Shown here in pieces: positions 26,615 to 36,537 of a stretch of DNA of 64,000 bases. Location: assembly GCA_942492935.1 (NCBI GenBank), contig OW818654.1, forward strand, positions 1,736,001 to 1,800,000, given 5' to 3'. The position numbers and the translations under genes were made by a program. Under the pieces are notes generated by a model that had not been told where the DNA came from, did not search any database, and saw nothing but the letters and a program-made list of their open reading frames with translations. This DNA is from JANJUO01 sp942492935 (GTDB taxonomy: Bacteria > Bacteroidota > Ignavibacteria > Kapaibacteriales > UBA2268). Numbering within the stretch: position 1 is the stretch's first letter; every line of letters starts with the position of its first letter.

Positions 26615-28516
26615 TTAAAACAATTCAATATTGTCATCAAATAAAACATCATCTTCTGAATTTACAGTAGTTTGCGGTACTTCATCAAACAGCTCAACAG
26701 AATTATCGGAACCATTGTTTGAATCGAAATTATCAAAGTTTTCAAAATCATCAAAAAACATAACTTCATCATTTTTTGGTTCATCAATAACAATATGTTT
26801 TGTTCCTTTCATGTGGCTTTGATGTATGATTCTCTCGCTTTCCATTGTATATTGTTTAATCATACCATTCAAAAATTCATTATTTTGAAGCAATTGATGA
26901 AAATCATCAGTAAATTTTATTGAACCAATCTGATAACAAATATTGCCAAATACATTAATTACTTCAGATAATTGTTTGTCAAAAAATTTCTGTACAGAAA
27001 TTTTTGCACCTAAATTATGAATTTCATCCACTAAATAATTAATTTGGTCAAATAATACTTTCACAGTTTCATTAATCGTTTTATTTTCATCTTCTAATGT
27101 GTGTAATTTATTGGAAATTTTGGCTAAACTTGTTTTAACAGATATGAATTTATTTTGTTGGTCTGATTTGTTATATATATCTGATAATTTCTGGGCACCT
27201 GAACCCACAATTTCAAGCTGTTCAGTTATTTTTTGAGTTTCATCATGAGAAGTTTCGCTTAAAATTTTAATTTGTTCAGAAATTATAGCTAATGCTGCAC
27301 CTTGCGCCCCAAGTTTTGTTGCTTTAATGATTGAGTTTATTGAAAGCAAATCAATTTCATCGCTGATATTGTTGATTGATTCAATAAACTTAATTATAGA
27401 TTCAAGATTGCTTATTACATTATTTATTAATTGAAATACACCTTGACTATTTTGAATATTGACAGATAATTCATTAGCTAAAGGGGAAATTTCATTAATT
27501 ATTTTTTCTAATATATTTTGATTATTTTTATCATTCTTGGTTGAAATAATACTATTCATTCTTGACTTTACTGATAATGCCATATCAGAAATACCTTGAA
27601 TGGTATTGATAATTTCAATAGTTGAGTTTACAAATGTTGTTTTAGTTACCTCAAGTTGATTATTTTCAATTTGTAATGTTTTTTCGATTAATTTTAATGC
27701 AAATTCATAATTATTCTCTGAATCATAATACTCAACTTGTTCATTTAATTTTGGTAAATTATCTATTAAATGCTCTAATTTCTGTTTAGTGGCGTCTTGA
27801 ACTTGACACAATGTAATAACATTACTAATATTACTAAAAATTGAATTTATTTTTAATTTGATTTCATCAAGTTCATGATTTTTATGAACCATTTCTTGAG
27901 CAAATAAACCTGTTGAATTGTTTATATTTGTATTTAATTCTGCAATTGAATGTTTCAAATTCTTTGTAATGGATTTAACCATTGAATTTGCATTATCCAA
28001 ATACTTTATAATTGATGCAATTTCAATTTTTACATTATTGATTTCAGTTGAAATTGTTTCTGATAAATTAATGATAGAATCTGATAATGATAAGAAACCC
28101 TCACCCAAAGTTCCGAGCCAGCCACTTTCAATTCTGATTAAAACTGATAACATATTCAGCTTCATTTTAATCTTGTCATAAATCAAAAGGTAAGTCAAAC
28201 TATCTTCTAAAAGTTTATTAATTGAAGCAATAGTAGATTCGATAAGTTCAAAATTCTTTAATGAGTCAGATAGATATTCAACAATAATTTTATTTTCAGC
28301 TACAATTTCATTGATATTGCTATCTATTTTACCCGATTGAAATCGTTCAGATATTGCATTTGAAGTTAGATTGATTGTTTTGGAATATGAATTAATGCTA
28401 AATAACTTTGTACCTATAAAAACAAATTCATTTTCAGCAACCTCGGTTGCCTTTTTTATAGCAGAAATTTGCTTTATCATCAATTTCATAATATTATTTA
28501 ATTGATTATCTTTCAT
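26615..28516 (-). CDS. Soluble MCP-like coiled-coil protein with CheZ-type D-x3-Q motifs
   Basis: 633 residues from the ATG at 28516 (a TTG lies eight codons upstream). There is no membrane segment; it is almost all long amphipathic helices. Around 385-420 the sequence IDLLSINSIIKATKLGAQGAA follows the receptor hairpin pattern but lacks the usual Glu/Arg contact residues, so it is a degenerate MCP tip. Two places carry D-x3-Q: QDATKQKLEHL (D241/Q245) and TDDFHQ (D537/Q541), the arrangement of the catalytic pair in the CheY phosphatase CheZ. The C-terminal 60 residues are acidic and Asn/Phe-rich. It is first in the chemotaxis operon. Role unproven: soluble receptor, CheY-P phosphatase or both. 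Confidence 0.72.
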   Translation of the reverse strand: MKDNQLNNIMKLMIKQISAIKKATEVAENEFVFIGTKLFSINSYSKTINLTSNAISERFQSGKIDSNINEIVAENKIIVEYLSDSLKNFELIESTIASINKLLEDSLTYLLIYDKIKMKLNMLSVLIRIESGWLGTLGEGFLSLSDSIINLSETISTEINNVKIEIASIIKYLDNANSMVKSITKNLKHSIAELNTNINNSTGLFAQEMVHKNHELDEIKLKINSIFSNISNVITLCQVQDATKQKLEHLIDNLPKLNEQVEYYDSENNYEFALKLIEKTLQIENNQLEVTKTTFVNSTIEIINTIQGISDMALSVKSRMNSIISTKNDKNNQNILEKIINEISPLANELSVNIQNSQGVFQLINNVISNLESIIKFIESINNISDEIDLLSINSIIKATKLGAQGAALAIISEQIKILSETSHDETQKITEQLEIVGSGAQKLSDIYNKSDQQNKFISVKTSLAKISNKLHTLEDENKTINETVKVLFDQINYLVDEIHNLGAKISVQKFFDKQLSEVINVFGNICYQIGSIKFTDDFHQLLQNNEFLNGMIKQYTMESERIIHQSHMKGTKHIVIDEPKNDEVMFFDDFENFDNFDSNNGSDNSVELFDEVPQTTVNSEDDVLFDDNIELF

Positions 28517-28667
28517 TCTAAGATTTAAATATTTCAACAAATATTACAATTTCAAATACTACATCTCAAATATATAAATATTATTTCAAATACAAAAATT
28601 TTTTTTCAAAAATTTTTTTAACTACTCATTTGTTTAAATTTTTCTATTTGCTATGTTCTTTAACCCA

Positions 28668-29133
28668 AGTTGCAACTCAATTTTCCGAAAATTACTTTTA
28701 GGGGCTTTTTGAAAAAATGTTTAATTTGTAAGTGATTGATATATAACAAAACGGAATTCTTGAGTTTTTGAATTCAATCTGAAAATGACCCAAAATTGCT
28801 TTTTGAGATGTTTAGGGTACTTGCATTGCATGACTTTTTTTGCGAATATTTGTAACTGTTGAATTTTACAGAATGAAAAATTTTATTATAGAAGTTAAAA
28901 AGAGTAATACATCTAAGGGAAAAGTATTTTGCTTATCAACTATCGGAGAAAAAGATAAGAATGAGATAACTATTAGAAATTGCAAAAGACCAATACAGGA
29001 GGCGATTGAATTATACAATGCTATGAAGATTAGCTTGATGCCTTTCACAACCAATAAATATGTAGTTACTCATTAAAAATTTCATTATTGATTTTATAGG
29101 TACTTTTACACATTAGAGTGCAACTTGGGGTAA
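28668..29133. repeat. Small element bounded by imperfect inverted repeats (MITE-like candidate)
   Basis: ACCCAAGTTGCAACTC near 28669-28684 recurs inverted near 29117-29132 as GAGTGCAACTTGGGGT, matching apart from two one-base gaps. The about 465-base interval between the chemotaxis operon start and the rhs gene holds one small ORF. There is no recognisable transposase. The region from 28517 to 28667 shows nothing else beyond AT-rich sequence and the likely promoter of the chemotaxis operon. Confidence 0.4.
28873..29076 (+). CDS. Small hypothetical protein
   Basis: 67 codons from the ATG at 28873: MKNFIIEVKKSNTSKGKVF at the start, then FCLSTIGEKDKNE and a helix KRPIQEAIELYNAMK. No family recognised and no clear ribosome site (TACAGA precedes the ATG). 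Residue make-up is like a real soluble protein, mildly basic. It lies on the plus strand in an otherwise empty gap, inside a pair of inverted repeats, so it may be cargo of a small mobile element. The opposite-strand frame over the same bases is less convincing. Confidence 0.4.
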   Translation: MKNFIIEVKKSNTSKGKVFCLSTIGEKDKNEITIRNCKRPIQEAIELYNAMKISLMPFTTNKYVVTH

Positions 29134-29213
29134 TGAAAATCAAAAATAAAAGCTGAAATTTTAGGACTATAGAGAGTTCCTTAACTTTTGGAATGGGTTA
29201 TATACAAAATATA

Positions 29214-32200
29214 CTATTTTGTTAGTAATTTTGAAGGAATTTTAGAATAATTCTTTTTTAGTGGAAGGATTAAATTATTATTCTCATATTCCAAAGAATA
29301 GGGGAGTTCTAATAACTGTTTATCATATAAATATTTACCAAAATTCCATTTTGCTGGATTAATATTTTGAAGAAACTTTATCATATTATGAATATTTTTG
29401 CTGTTAGCTTCTTTTATAACTGCAAATTCATTTATTTCTGGAATTAATTGCATTAATGAAATACTTGGCTGAGTATTTTTAATCAGTGGAAATAAATTTC
29501 TATCAAATATATAATTATTCACTGATTGTTCAGAACTGTCGAATCCATTTTCCAAATTTTTTATAGAATTTAGTGCTTCAAGCTCCGAAAATTGTTCGCT
29601 TTTATGAGATTTAAAGTTGTTTTTATAAATATTTATAAAATTATATTTTGAGTCAAATATTAAGTTCAAATCATTGAAATTTACATTATTTAACTTAATT
29701 TCAAAAATATTATTATGTTTAAATTCAACTGATTTTATTCTCCTAACAATAAATTCAAGTTGCTTTTTGTAATGTTGCTCTTTGGGTAGTTCAGTCATTG
29801 AAATTAAGTTTATGACTTTTTGAATTTTGTTATTTTTGGGCAAAATAGGTATAGATAATTCCTGAATTATTGGTTGATTTATACTTTCAAACAAAAATGG
29901 TTCAAAAATTTCAGAATTCAACTTTGGATAAAACTTAACAAAATCAAAATTTGTAAATTGTTCAATTTCATTATTCAAAAAGTAGTCAATAAAGTTAGAT
30001 GGATTTGAATAATTTGAATCAATTAAATTAGATAAATTGTTGTAATTTATATTTGTATTTACATTGAAATTAACAAAATTATTAAATTGCTGATTAATCA
30101 ATGAACTATATAAATCACTAAGTATAAATGCAGGATTAGTATTTAAGAAAATATTATTAAAAGGCGATATGTCTTTAATTAATAAATCTTGGTTAATTTT
30201 AAGTTTTTCTTTCTTATTATTTAATTTTATTTCGTTAAGTGGATTATTATTATTGAAGTTATAATTATTAGTCAATAATGAATTATTATGTTTATTTTTT
30301 TGAATATATCTTCCACAAGCTGGGTCATAAAATCTACCATTATGGAAATACATTTTTAGTAAATCAATCCAAGCCATACCATTAAATCTAAATTTTGCAT
30401 CAGATTGAATTGTTTGTGTCACATTCCCAAAAATATCTGTTTCAAAATATTTAAGTACATTGCCAGTTTCATCTGAAATAAAAGCATTTGTGTTTGTAGG
30501 TTCTCTATGAATATAGTATTTTTTATTCGTTCTAATATCAATATAGCCAATATTTTCAAAATTACTACTATCATTTGGTGAGTACAAATATCTTTTCTTT
30601 AATATTTGGTTGTTGTCATATTCCATAAGAATATTAGAGTTTGGTTCATTTTCAATTTGGAAAGGAAAATAAAACTCTTCTATTGCACCTGAAATTCTAA
30701 TTAATTGATTCTTACCTGAATAATGAAAATTTAATATCTCATTATCGTTTTTGATAGCCCTTGCTAATCTATTTTCACTATCATAATAGAATTGAATTGT
30801 TCCATTTGAATCTGCCTTAGATGTTACATTACCATTGTTATCATAAGTATATTCAACACTTCCAAAGGATGTTAATTTTTCATTAGAGTTATAATTGTAA
30901 ATAGTTAAAATATCGTTATATTTTTGATTTATTATATTTCCATGTGCATCATAATTATAGCTTATAGTATCATTAAAATTTGTATAAATAAATATCAATT
31001 GGTCTAATTCATCATAAATCAGTGAATAAATTGAATCATTGCCAAATTTAATCTGTATAATATTTCCATACTCATCATAAGAATAATATCTTTTAATTAT
31101 TTCAGAATTATTTGCATCTATTAATTTGTATTCAGAAACTTGATTTTGCAAATTGTAAGAGTATGAAGCATTTATACCATTTGGAAATCGAACAATTTTT
31201 TTGCGGTCAATTGAGTTGTAATTGTATATTATACTATCATTATCGTAATCAATGATTGAATTAATTTTACCATCGTTATTGTATTTGTATGTAATTTTTT
31301 CTAAATCATTAAATTTTATTATTGATAATCTATTCATATAGTCTAAATCGAAACGAATTTCTCTTTTTATAGAACTCATAAAATACATATCTAAACCTAT
31401 ATATCTATTTATTGCATCATACTTTGGATACATTAAACTGAACATATTATCTGAATGATTAATTTCAAAAGTATTTCCATTTTTGTCGTATTTGTAATTG
31501 GTTATACTTCCCTTAGAAGCTGTCTTTGAAGCCAACATATCATTAGAATCATATTTTAAATCAATTTTATTTAACGATTCATCATTGTATAAAATTAAAT
31601 TAGAATTTTGGTCGTAAGAGTTAGTATTCTCGAAATTGTTTGAAAATTGAATTTTTCTAACATTATTTAATCCATCGTATTGAAAATATGTTAAATTTTG
31701 AATTGGATTTCTTAACGAATCTATTCTGCCTTCATCATCAAAAAATACTTCAAATTTATAATTTAATGGAGCAATTAAACTTTTTAATCCAAAATCATTA
31801 TCATAAATAAAAGAATATTTTTTGTTATTATTTTGATAATTCAACAAATTTCCAATTTTGTTGTATTGAAATTTAAATATATTTTTCTTGTTTGATATTT
31901 CTGAAAAGAAGTTGGCATCGTATTGAATATTAAAAGTATCATTGATAATTTCAAATTTTGCAATATTAAGTAAATCATTATAATGATATGTATAATTAAT
32001 TTTATCTTTCAATTGAGCAATTAATTTAAAAGAATTGTCATAAATATTTGCATTTATTATATGATTATTAATTGATTCATTCATTACCAAACCATATTTA
32101 TTAAATACATATTTATAATTGATAGAGTCTGCTTTTAAAATTGATTGTAATCTTAATTTGTTGTCATAATTATATAATGAAGTATCATTAAGCGGGGAAA

Positions 32201-35200
32201 TGATTTGAATATTCGCATTATTGGCTGAGTATTTAAATTTCAATGTATTATTTGTTGGACTTATGATTGATGTAAGTCTGTTTAATAAATCATATTCAAA
32301 TCTGTAAAGTTGATTATTTCTTGTTTTTAATGAAGCTATTTGATTGAAATAATTATGGGATAATTCAATTGAATCTGTCCTATTAAATTTAATAACTTTT
32401 AATCTATTTGCTTTGTCATAAAAATAATTTGTTTGAATCAATTCTCTATTAGTTAGGGTTGAAAGCATACCATTTTCATTATAATCCATTTTGGTTTGCC
32501 TGCCATGCGTATCATAAGTGTTGTTTAACCGCCCAAGTAAATCATATTCATATATATATTCAAGATTATCTTTAGAAATTTTGCTCGTTATGTTTCCAAA
32601 TTGGTTATATTTGAATTTTGTAATGCTATTGTATCTGTCAGCAATTGAATTAATTAGCCCATCATTTGTAAATGTAAAATTAAACAAATCAGCATTATTT
32701 AGTTTGATTTTATTTGTAAAATTCAAAGAATTATACTGAAAAGAAAATTCCATATCTCCATAATTGATTTTTTTAATTTTTCGATTATTGTAATAATCAA
32801 TAGAAAGAGAATTTATTGAATCATAAACTATTTGAATAATTTGATTTAGAGCATTGTAATTATATTTAATTTTTTCATTCATCATATTAATCAATTCTAA
32901 ATTAGAGCTTTTATCATAAGCAAAGTAAAAGTAATTTGAATATAAATCTCTAAATTTTGAAATTTTTCCATTTGTTAGATAATCATACTCAAGAGTGTCA
33001 TTTGTATTGGTGGCTACTTTGATTAATAAATTCATATTGTTATAATTGAAACTCCATAAAGTAATTTCGTCAATCGAATTTCTAATTATATTTCCATTTA
33101 AATCATAAAAATAACTCCAAATATAATTTTCCGGGTATCTGATATTTACTGGATAGTTCAAACCATTATAGTTTATTTCGTAGTTACTTCCAGTTGGAAG
33201 TGTAATTTTATTGATTAATGAATTATTGTTGTAATTTATTGTAAACATTTTATTATAGCTATCAATAATATTAATTGGTCTGTTAATTTTATCATATAAA
33301 ATTTTAATTTCATCAAAATTATTATCTATTGCAGTTAATTCATTATTCGAATTGTATGAATAATTATATGGACTATGTTCTGAAGACTTAATTTCTATTA
33401 AGTTGCCGATTAGATTGTAATTAAAACTTATATTTGTAACATTATTGATACTAAATGAATTTAAATTATTTTGAAAATCATACTCGAATTTTTTGAAATA
33501 GCCGTTTGGATAAATTATATTTATTATCTTACCTGCTTTGTCATATTCAAATTTGTAGATATTTTCTAATTCATCTGAATATTGAGTAATTCTGTTTGCA
33601 AAATTTAGATTAAAGATTTTTGAATAACCTTTTTCGTTAATAATTTCTTTAATGGCATTTCTTGCTGTAAATTTGTACTCAATTCTATCATTATTTTCAT
33701 TGTATTTGTAAATTAGATTTCCATTGCTATCATATTCAAATTTTATAGTTGACTGATTTGGTTTTATTACTGTTGACAGTTTACCATCATAAAAATATAA
33801 GTATTGATATTTATTATTATTTGCATCAGTAAAAGAAGAAATATTGCCATCAGAATCATAATCAAATACAAATTTAAATCCTAATGACTTGCTTATTTCT
33901 CTCATCTTATCATTAAAATAATTAAAAGTTGTGATTTCATTGTTTGGATTTATGATTTGTTTGATTTTTCCTGAAGGATAATAAGTATAACGAAGTGTTC
34001 TGTTGTTCAAATCAGTAATTGCTGTAATTCTGTTTGCTTTATCATATTCATAAGTAAAGATTGAATTATTGAAATTTTTGATTGATTTAATATTAAATAC
34101 TTTGTCATACAAAATTGAATAAGTGCTGTTATTAGCATTTGTAATAGAATTTAATTTATTGTTCGATAGATATTCAATTGTAACATTTTGATTATTTGGA
34201 AGTGTAACACTTATATTATCATTAATTTCGTATTTGAATTGATATTTTTCATTCAATAGACCTGTATATTGAGTGATTCTACCCATTTTGTCATAATTAA
34301 TTGCAAGTGATGAATTATCAGGATTAAGTATCGAAGTCAAAAATCCGTTATCATTAAAAATAAATTTTTTGCTTGTGTTATCAGGATTTGAAATCAACTG
34401 TATAAAATTAAAATAATTATATATAAATTGATAATTGTGGTTGTTTGCATCTAAAAATTGAGTAATATTGGAGTATCTATCCGATTCAAATATATAATTT
34501 GCAGTATTTGGAAATATTATTTTATTAATATTTCCATACTTATCATATTTAATTGTCCAGTTTCTTTTAGTTGGGTCAATAAAACCAACCGGCAAACCAT
34601 TTTCATCATTTTGTTGAGAAATAAATGAATTTGAATTTAATAGTATTTGTTCAAGGTTGCCAAAGTTATCATATTTATACTCATAAGTATTAATTTCTTC
34701 ATCATTAAAAGAGAGAATTTTTTTATGCTGAGTATCAAAATTAAAATTTCTAATAATATTTTCAGGAAAAACTATATTGTGAATTTTTCCACTATTTCCA
34801 TAAAAAAATGATGTTGGGTTACTATTTTTATCAATAGATTTAGTTAGCTGGTAATCCAAGTTCCAAGTATAGTACTCAGAATTATTATTAAAATCAAAAA
34901 ATTCTATATATCGATAAAGTGAGTCATACTTAAATCCTGAAAAAAATATGTCGTTTTTGTATAGTTCTGTAGTCCTTGATTTTTCATTATAATTTAAAGA
35001 AAATTTAACCGTTGAATCATTATATCTTATTTCATTTACCTTATTTTCTTCGTTATATCCTAAATCAATCAAATTGACATTATTTTCGATTATTCTTGTT
35101 AATTTCTTGCAATTAATATCACTGTAGTAATTTACTTCGTAATTATTATTTAAAATAACTTTATCAAAATCGCCTTCTTGATTATAATGATAACTTATAT

Positions 35201-35930
35201 TTTTTAAACCATCAAAATTTATTGAAGATATTTTATCATTTAGATAAAAGAAATTCAGAATCCTGCCAGAAGGATAAGTAACTTTTGACAGATTTTTATT
35301 ATTTGAATAATCAAAGAAAATTGTGTTTTTATTTCTGTCAATAATTCTTGTAACATAATGGTGTAGATTGGATTCAAACAAATATTCACTATAATCCCCA
35401 TTATTCAAATAATTATCATTATAGATTTTTAATTTAAATCCTTTATCTGCAATTACTTCTAAACTATCTATGCAACCGTATTGAGGCAAATATTTATTAG
35501 TTAATTTATCATATTTAAAAAGTAGATTTTTATCATCAGGCATTATGATTATAATGCTTTTATTATGATTATTCGTTATGTATCTAATTGATAAATTACA
35601 TTTCCAAGACAATCCAGTAAACCCATAATTATCTGAAGCTGAATTATAATAAAATCTAACTAAAATTGGGAACGAAATATCTTCTACATTTATATCAGTT
35701 CGTATATGAATAAGATTGCCAAAAGTAGAATTTGAGTAAATTTCACAATAATTACTAATTAAAGGATATTTAATAAAATATTGCCAATCATAAAACCCTC
35801 TTCTTAATGAACCAATATTGTTATCAATAATTCTACTATCGCCATTATCAACAGTAAAATCCAAAGAAAAAGATTTTTCAGTAAATAATATTACAAAAAT
35901 ATAAATAATATAGTAAAGTAATTTTTTCAA
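29214..35930 (-). CDS. Giant secreted RHS/YD-repeat protein
   Basis: 2238 residues. N-terminal signal peptide (KKLLYYIIYIFVILF to about residue 22), then an RHS N-terminal domain (FPILVRFYYNS, GFTGLSWKCN), followed by dozens of YD repeats of the form YDxxGNxxxxxxxxN, for example YDSDGNISSFTDANNNKY. The RHS core is at about 1840-1880 (FNGMAWIDLLKMYFHNGRFYDPACGRYIQKN region). A tail of about 360 residues follows, rich in Asn and Ile, with no toxin fold I know. The usual DPxGL cleavage motif is missing. The only in-frame conventional start is TTG at 35930. YD repeats form a hollow shell in related toxins; here export by signal peptide implies a surface or secreted role. No immunity gene adjoins its 3' end. 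Confidence 0.88.
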   Translation of the reverse strand: MKKLLYYIIYIFVILFTEKSFSLDFTVDNGDSRIIDNNIGSLRRGFYDWQYFIKYPLISNYCEIYSNSTFGNLIHIRTDINVEDISFPILVRFYYNSASDNYGFTGLSWKCNLSIRYITNNHNKSIIIIMPDDKNLLFKYDKLTNKYLPQYGCIDSLEVIADKGFKLKIYNDNYLNNGDYSEYLFESNLHHYVTRIIDRNKNTIFFDYSNNKNLSKVTYPSGRILNFFYLNDKISSINFDGLKNISYHYNQEGDFDKVILNNNYEVNYYSDINCKKLTRIIENNVNLIDLGYNEENKVNEIRYNDSTVKFSLNYNEKSRTTELYKNDIFFSGFKYDSLYRYIEFFDFNNNSEYYTWNLDYQLTKSIDKNSNPTSFFYGNSGKIHNIVFPENIIRNFNFDTQHKKILSFNDEEINTYEYKYDNFGNLEQILLNSNSFISQQNDENGLPVGFIDPTKRNWTIKYDKYGNINKIIFPNTANYIFESDRYSNITQFLDANNHNYQFIYNYFNFIQLISNPDNTSKKFIFNDNGFLTSILNPDNSSLAINYDKMGRITQYTGLLNEKYQFKYEINDNISVTLPNNQNVTIEYLSNNKLNSITNANNSTYSILYDKVFNIKSIKNFNNSIFTYEYDKANRITAITDLNNRTLRYTYYPSGKIKQIINPNNEITTFNYFNDKMREISKSLGFKFVFDYDSDGNISSFTDANNNKYQYLYFYDGKLSTVIKPNQSTIKFEYDSNGNLIYKYNENNDRIEYKFTARNAIKEIINEKGYSKIFNLNFANRITQYSDELENIYKFEYDKAGKIINIIYPNGYFKKFEYDFQNNLNSFSINNVTNISFNYNLIGNLIEIKSSEHSPYNYSYNSNNELTAIDNNFDEIKILYDKINRPINIIDSYNKMFTINYNNNSLINKITLPTGSNYEINYNGLNYPVNIRYPENYIWSYFYDLNGNIIRNSIDEITLWSFNYNNMNLLIKVATNTNDTLEYDYLTNGKISKFRDLYSNYFYFAYDKSSNLELINMMNEKIKYNYNALNQIIQIVYDSINSLSIDYYNNRKIKKINYGDMEFSFQYNSLNFTNKIKLNNADLFNFTFTNDGLINSIADRYNSITKFKYNQFGNITSKISKDNLEYIYEYDLLGRLNNTYDTHGRQTKMDYNENGMLSTLTNRELIQTNYFYDKANRLKVIKFNRTDSIELSHNYFNQIASLKTRNNQLYRFEYDLLNRLTSIISPTNNTLKFKYSANNANIQIISPLNDTSLYNYDNKLRLQSILKADSINYKYVFNKYGLVMNESINNHIINANIYDNSFKLIAQLKDKINYTYHYNDLLNIAKFEIINDTFNIQYDANFFSEISNKKNIFKFQYNKIGNLLNYQNNNKKYSFIYDNDFGLKSLIAPLNYKFEVFFDDEGRIDSLRNPIQNLTYFQYDGLNNVRKIQFSNNFENTNSYDQNSNLILYNDESLNKIDLKYDSNDMLASKTASKGSITNYKYDKNGNTFEINHSDNMFSLMYPKYDAINRYIGLDMYFMSSIKREIRFDLDYMNRLSIIKFNDLEKITYKYNNDGKINSIIDYDNDSIIYNYNSIDRKKIVRFPNGINASYSYNLQNQVSEYKLIDANNSEIIKRYYSYDEYGNIIQIKFGNDSIYSLIYDELDQLIFIYTNFNDTISYNYDAHGNIINQKYNDILTIYNYNSNEKLTSFGSVEYTYDNNGNVTSKADSNGTIQFYYDSENRLARAIKNDNEILNFHYSGKNQLIRISGAIEEFYFPFQIENEPNSNILMEYDNNQILKKRYLYSPNDSSNFENIGYIDIRTNKKYYIHREPTNTNAFISDETGNVLKYFETDIFGNVTQTIQSDAKFRFNGMAWIDLLKMYFHNGRFYDPACGRYIQKNKHNNSLLTNNYNFNNNNPLNEIKLNNKKEKLKINQDLLIKDISPFNNIFLNTNPAFILSDLYSSLINQQFNNFVNFNVNTNINYNNLSNLIDSNYSNPSNFIDYFLNNEIEQFTNFDFVKFYPKLNSEIFEPFLFESINQPIIQELSIPILPKNNKIQKVINLISMTELPKEQHYKKQLEFIVRRIKSVEFKHNNIFEIKLNNVNFNDLNLIFDSKYNFINIYKNNFKSHKSEQFSELEALNSIKNLENGFDSSEQSVNNYIFDRNLFPLIKNTQPSISLMQLIPEINEFAVIKEANSKNIHNMIKFLQNINPAKWNFGKYLYDKQLLELPYSLEYENNNLILPLKKNYSKIPSKLLTK

Positions 35931-36016
35931 ATTAATATTTAATAATATACCATAAACATTATGTTAAATTAATAATTTTTTTTAAATTTAAAAAGGAATT
36001 GCAAATAAAAAAATAA

Positions 36017-36040
36017 AAAAACCCGTAAAATACGGGTTTT
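36017..36040 (-). terminator. Rho-independent terminator of rpmB
   Basis: ACCCGTA at 36021-36027 pairs with TACGGGT at 36031-36037 around a three-base loop, extended by flanking A/T pairs. On the minus strand the stem is followed by a long T-rich run. It lies 27 bases beyond the rpmB stop and separates it from the rhs gene. Confidence 0.85.
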
Positions 36041-36066
36041 AATCATAAAATTTGATTGTATAAAGG

Positions 36067-36285
36067 TTATGCCATATCTTTTAACATTGCAACCAAACCT
36101 TTTTTATCCAAAGTTCTCATAGCTCTTGCTGTAATTTTCAAAGTAATAAAACGTTTTTCTTCAGGTATCCAGACCCTTTTTTTCTGAAGGTTTGGTAAAA
36201 AACGTCTGCGTGTTCTATTGTTAGCATGGGAAACATTATTTCCTGTTGCAGGTCCTACGCCTGTTAAATCACATCTTCTTGCCAT
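36067..36285 (-). CDS. rpmB: 50S ribosomal protein L28
   Basis: 72 residues, MARRCDLTGVGPATGNNVSH, then NRTRRRFLPNLQKKRVWIPEE, LKITARAMRTLDKKG: a standard-length bacterial L28. Only one cysteine remains (Cys5), so it is of the zinc-free type. ATG at 36285 with AGAGGAAA upstream. It is monocistronic, with its own promoter-like sequence and terminator. Housekeeping gene, useful for placing the organism. Confidence 0.97.
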   Translation of the reverse strand: MARRCDLTGVGPATGNNVSHANNRTRRRFLPNLQKKRVWIPEEKRFITLKITARAMRTLDKKGLVAMLKDMA

Positions 36286-36323
36286 TTTATTTTTCCTCTA
36301 ATTCAATATTCTTGACTTAATAT

Positions 36324-36352
36324 AAAATACTAAATTACGGACTTTAAGTCAA
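36324..36352 (-). promoter_or_regulatory. Candidate rpmB promoter and overlapping inverted repeat
   Basis: On the minus strand TTGACT (36347-36352) and TATTTT (36324-36329) are spaced by 17 bases, a sigma-70-like arrangement about 40 bases upstream of the rpmB ATG. TTGACTTAA at 36312-36320 and TTAAGTCAA at 36344-36352 form a nine-base inverted pair across it, possibly an operator. Start of transcription not known. The rest of 36353-36532 shows nothing. Confidence 0.4.
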
Positions 36353-36537
36353 ATATCCAAAAAATTTTAATTAAATTTTGGAATTGTGGAAAAGTTTAGA
36401 AATTTATGTGCTTAAAAATACAATTTAACAAAGTAAATTTATGATAAATCAACCAATATTGTATTCCTTTGGATAAAAAACTCTTAATGAGTTTTAGTAA
36501 ATGGTTCTTTGAGACGAATTATATAATTAATGTATAA

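Noticed and set aside
35870..35930. A missing ATG for the RHS giant, suggesting a truncated gene
   Set aside because: A clean signal peptide begins directly after the TTG, and an in-frame stop lies about 12 codons upstream, so the 5' end looks complete.
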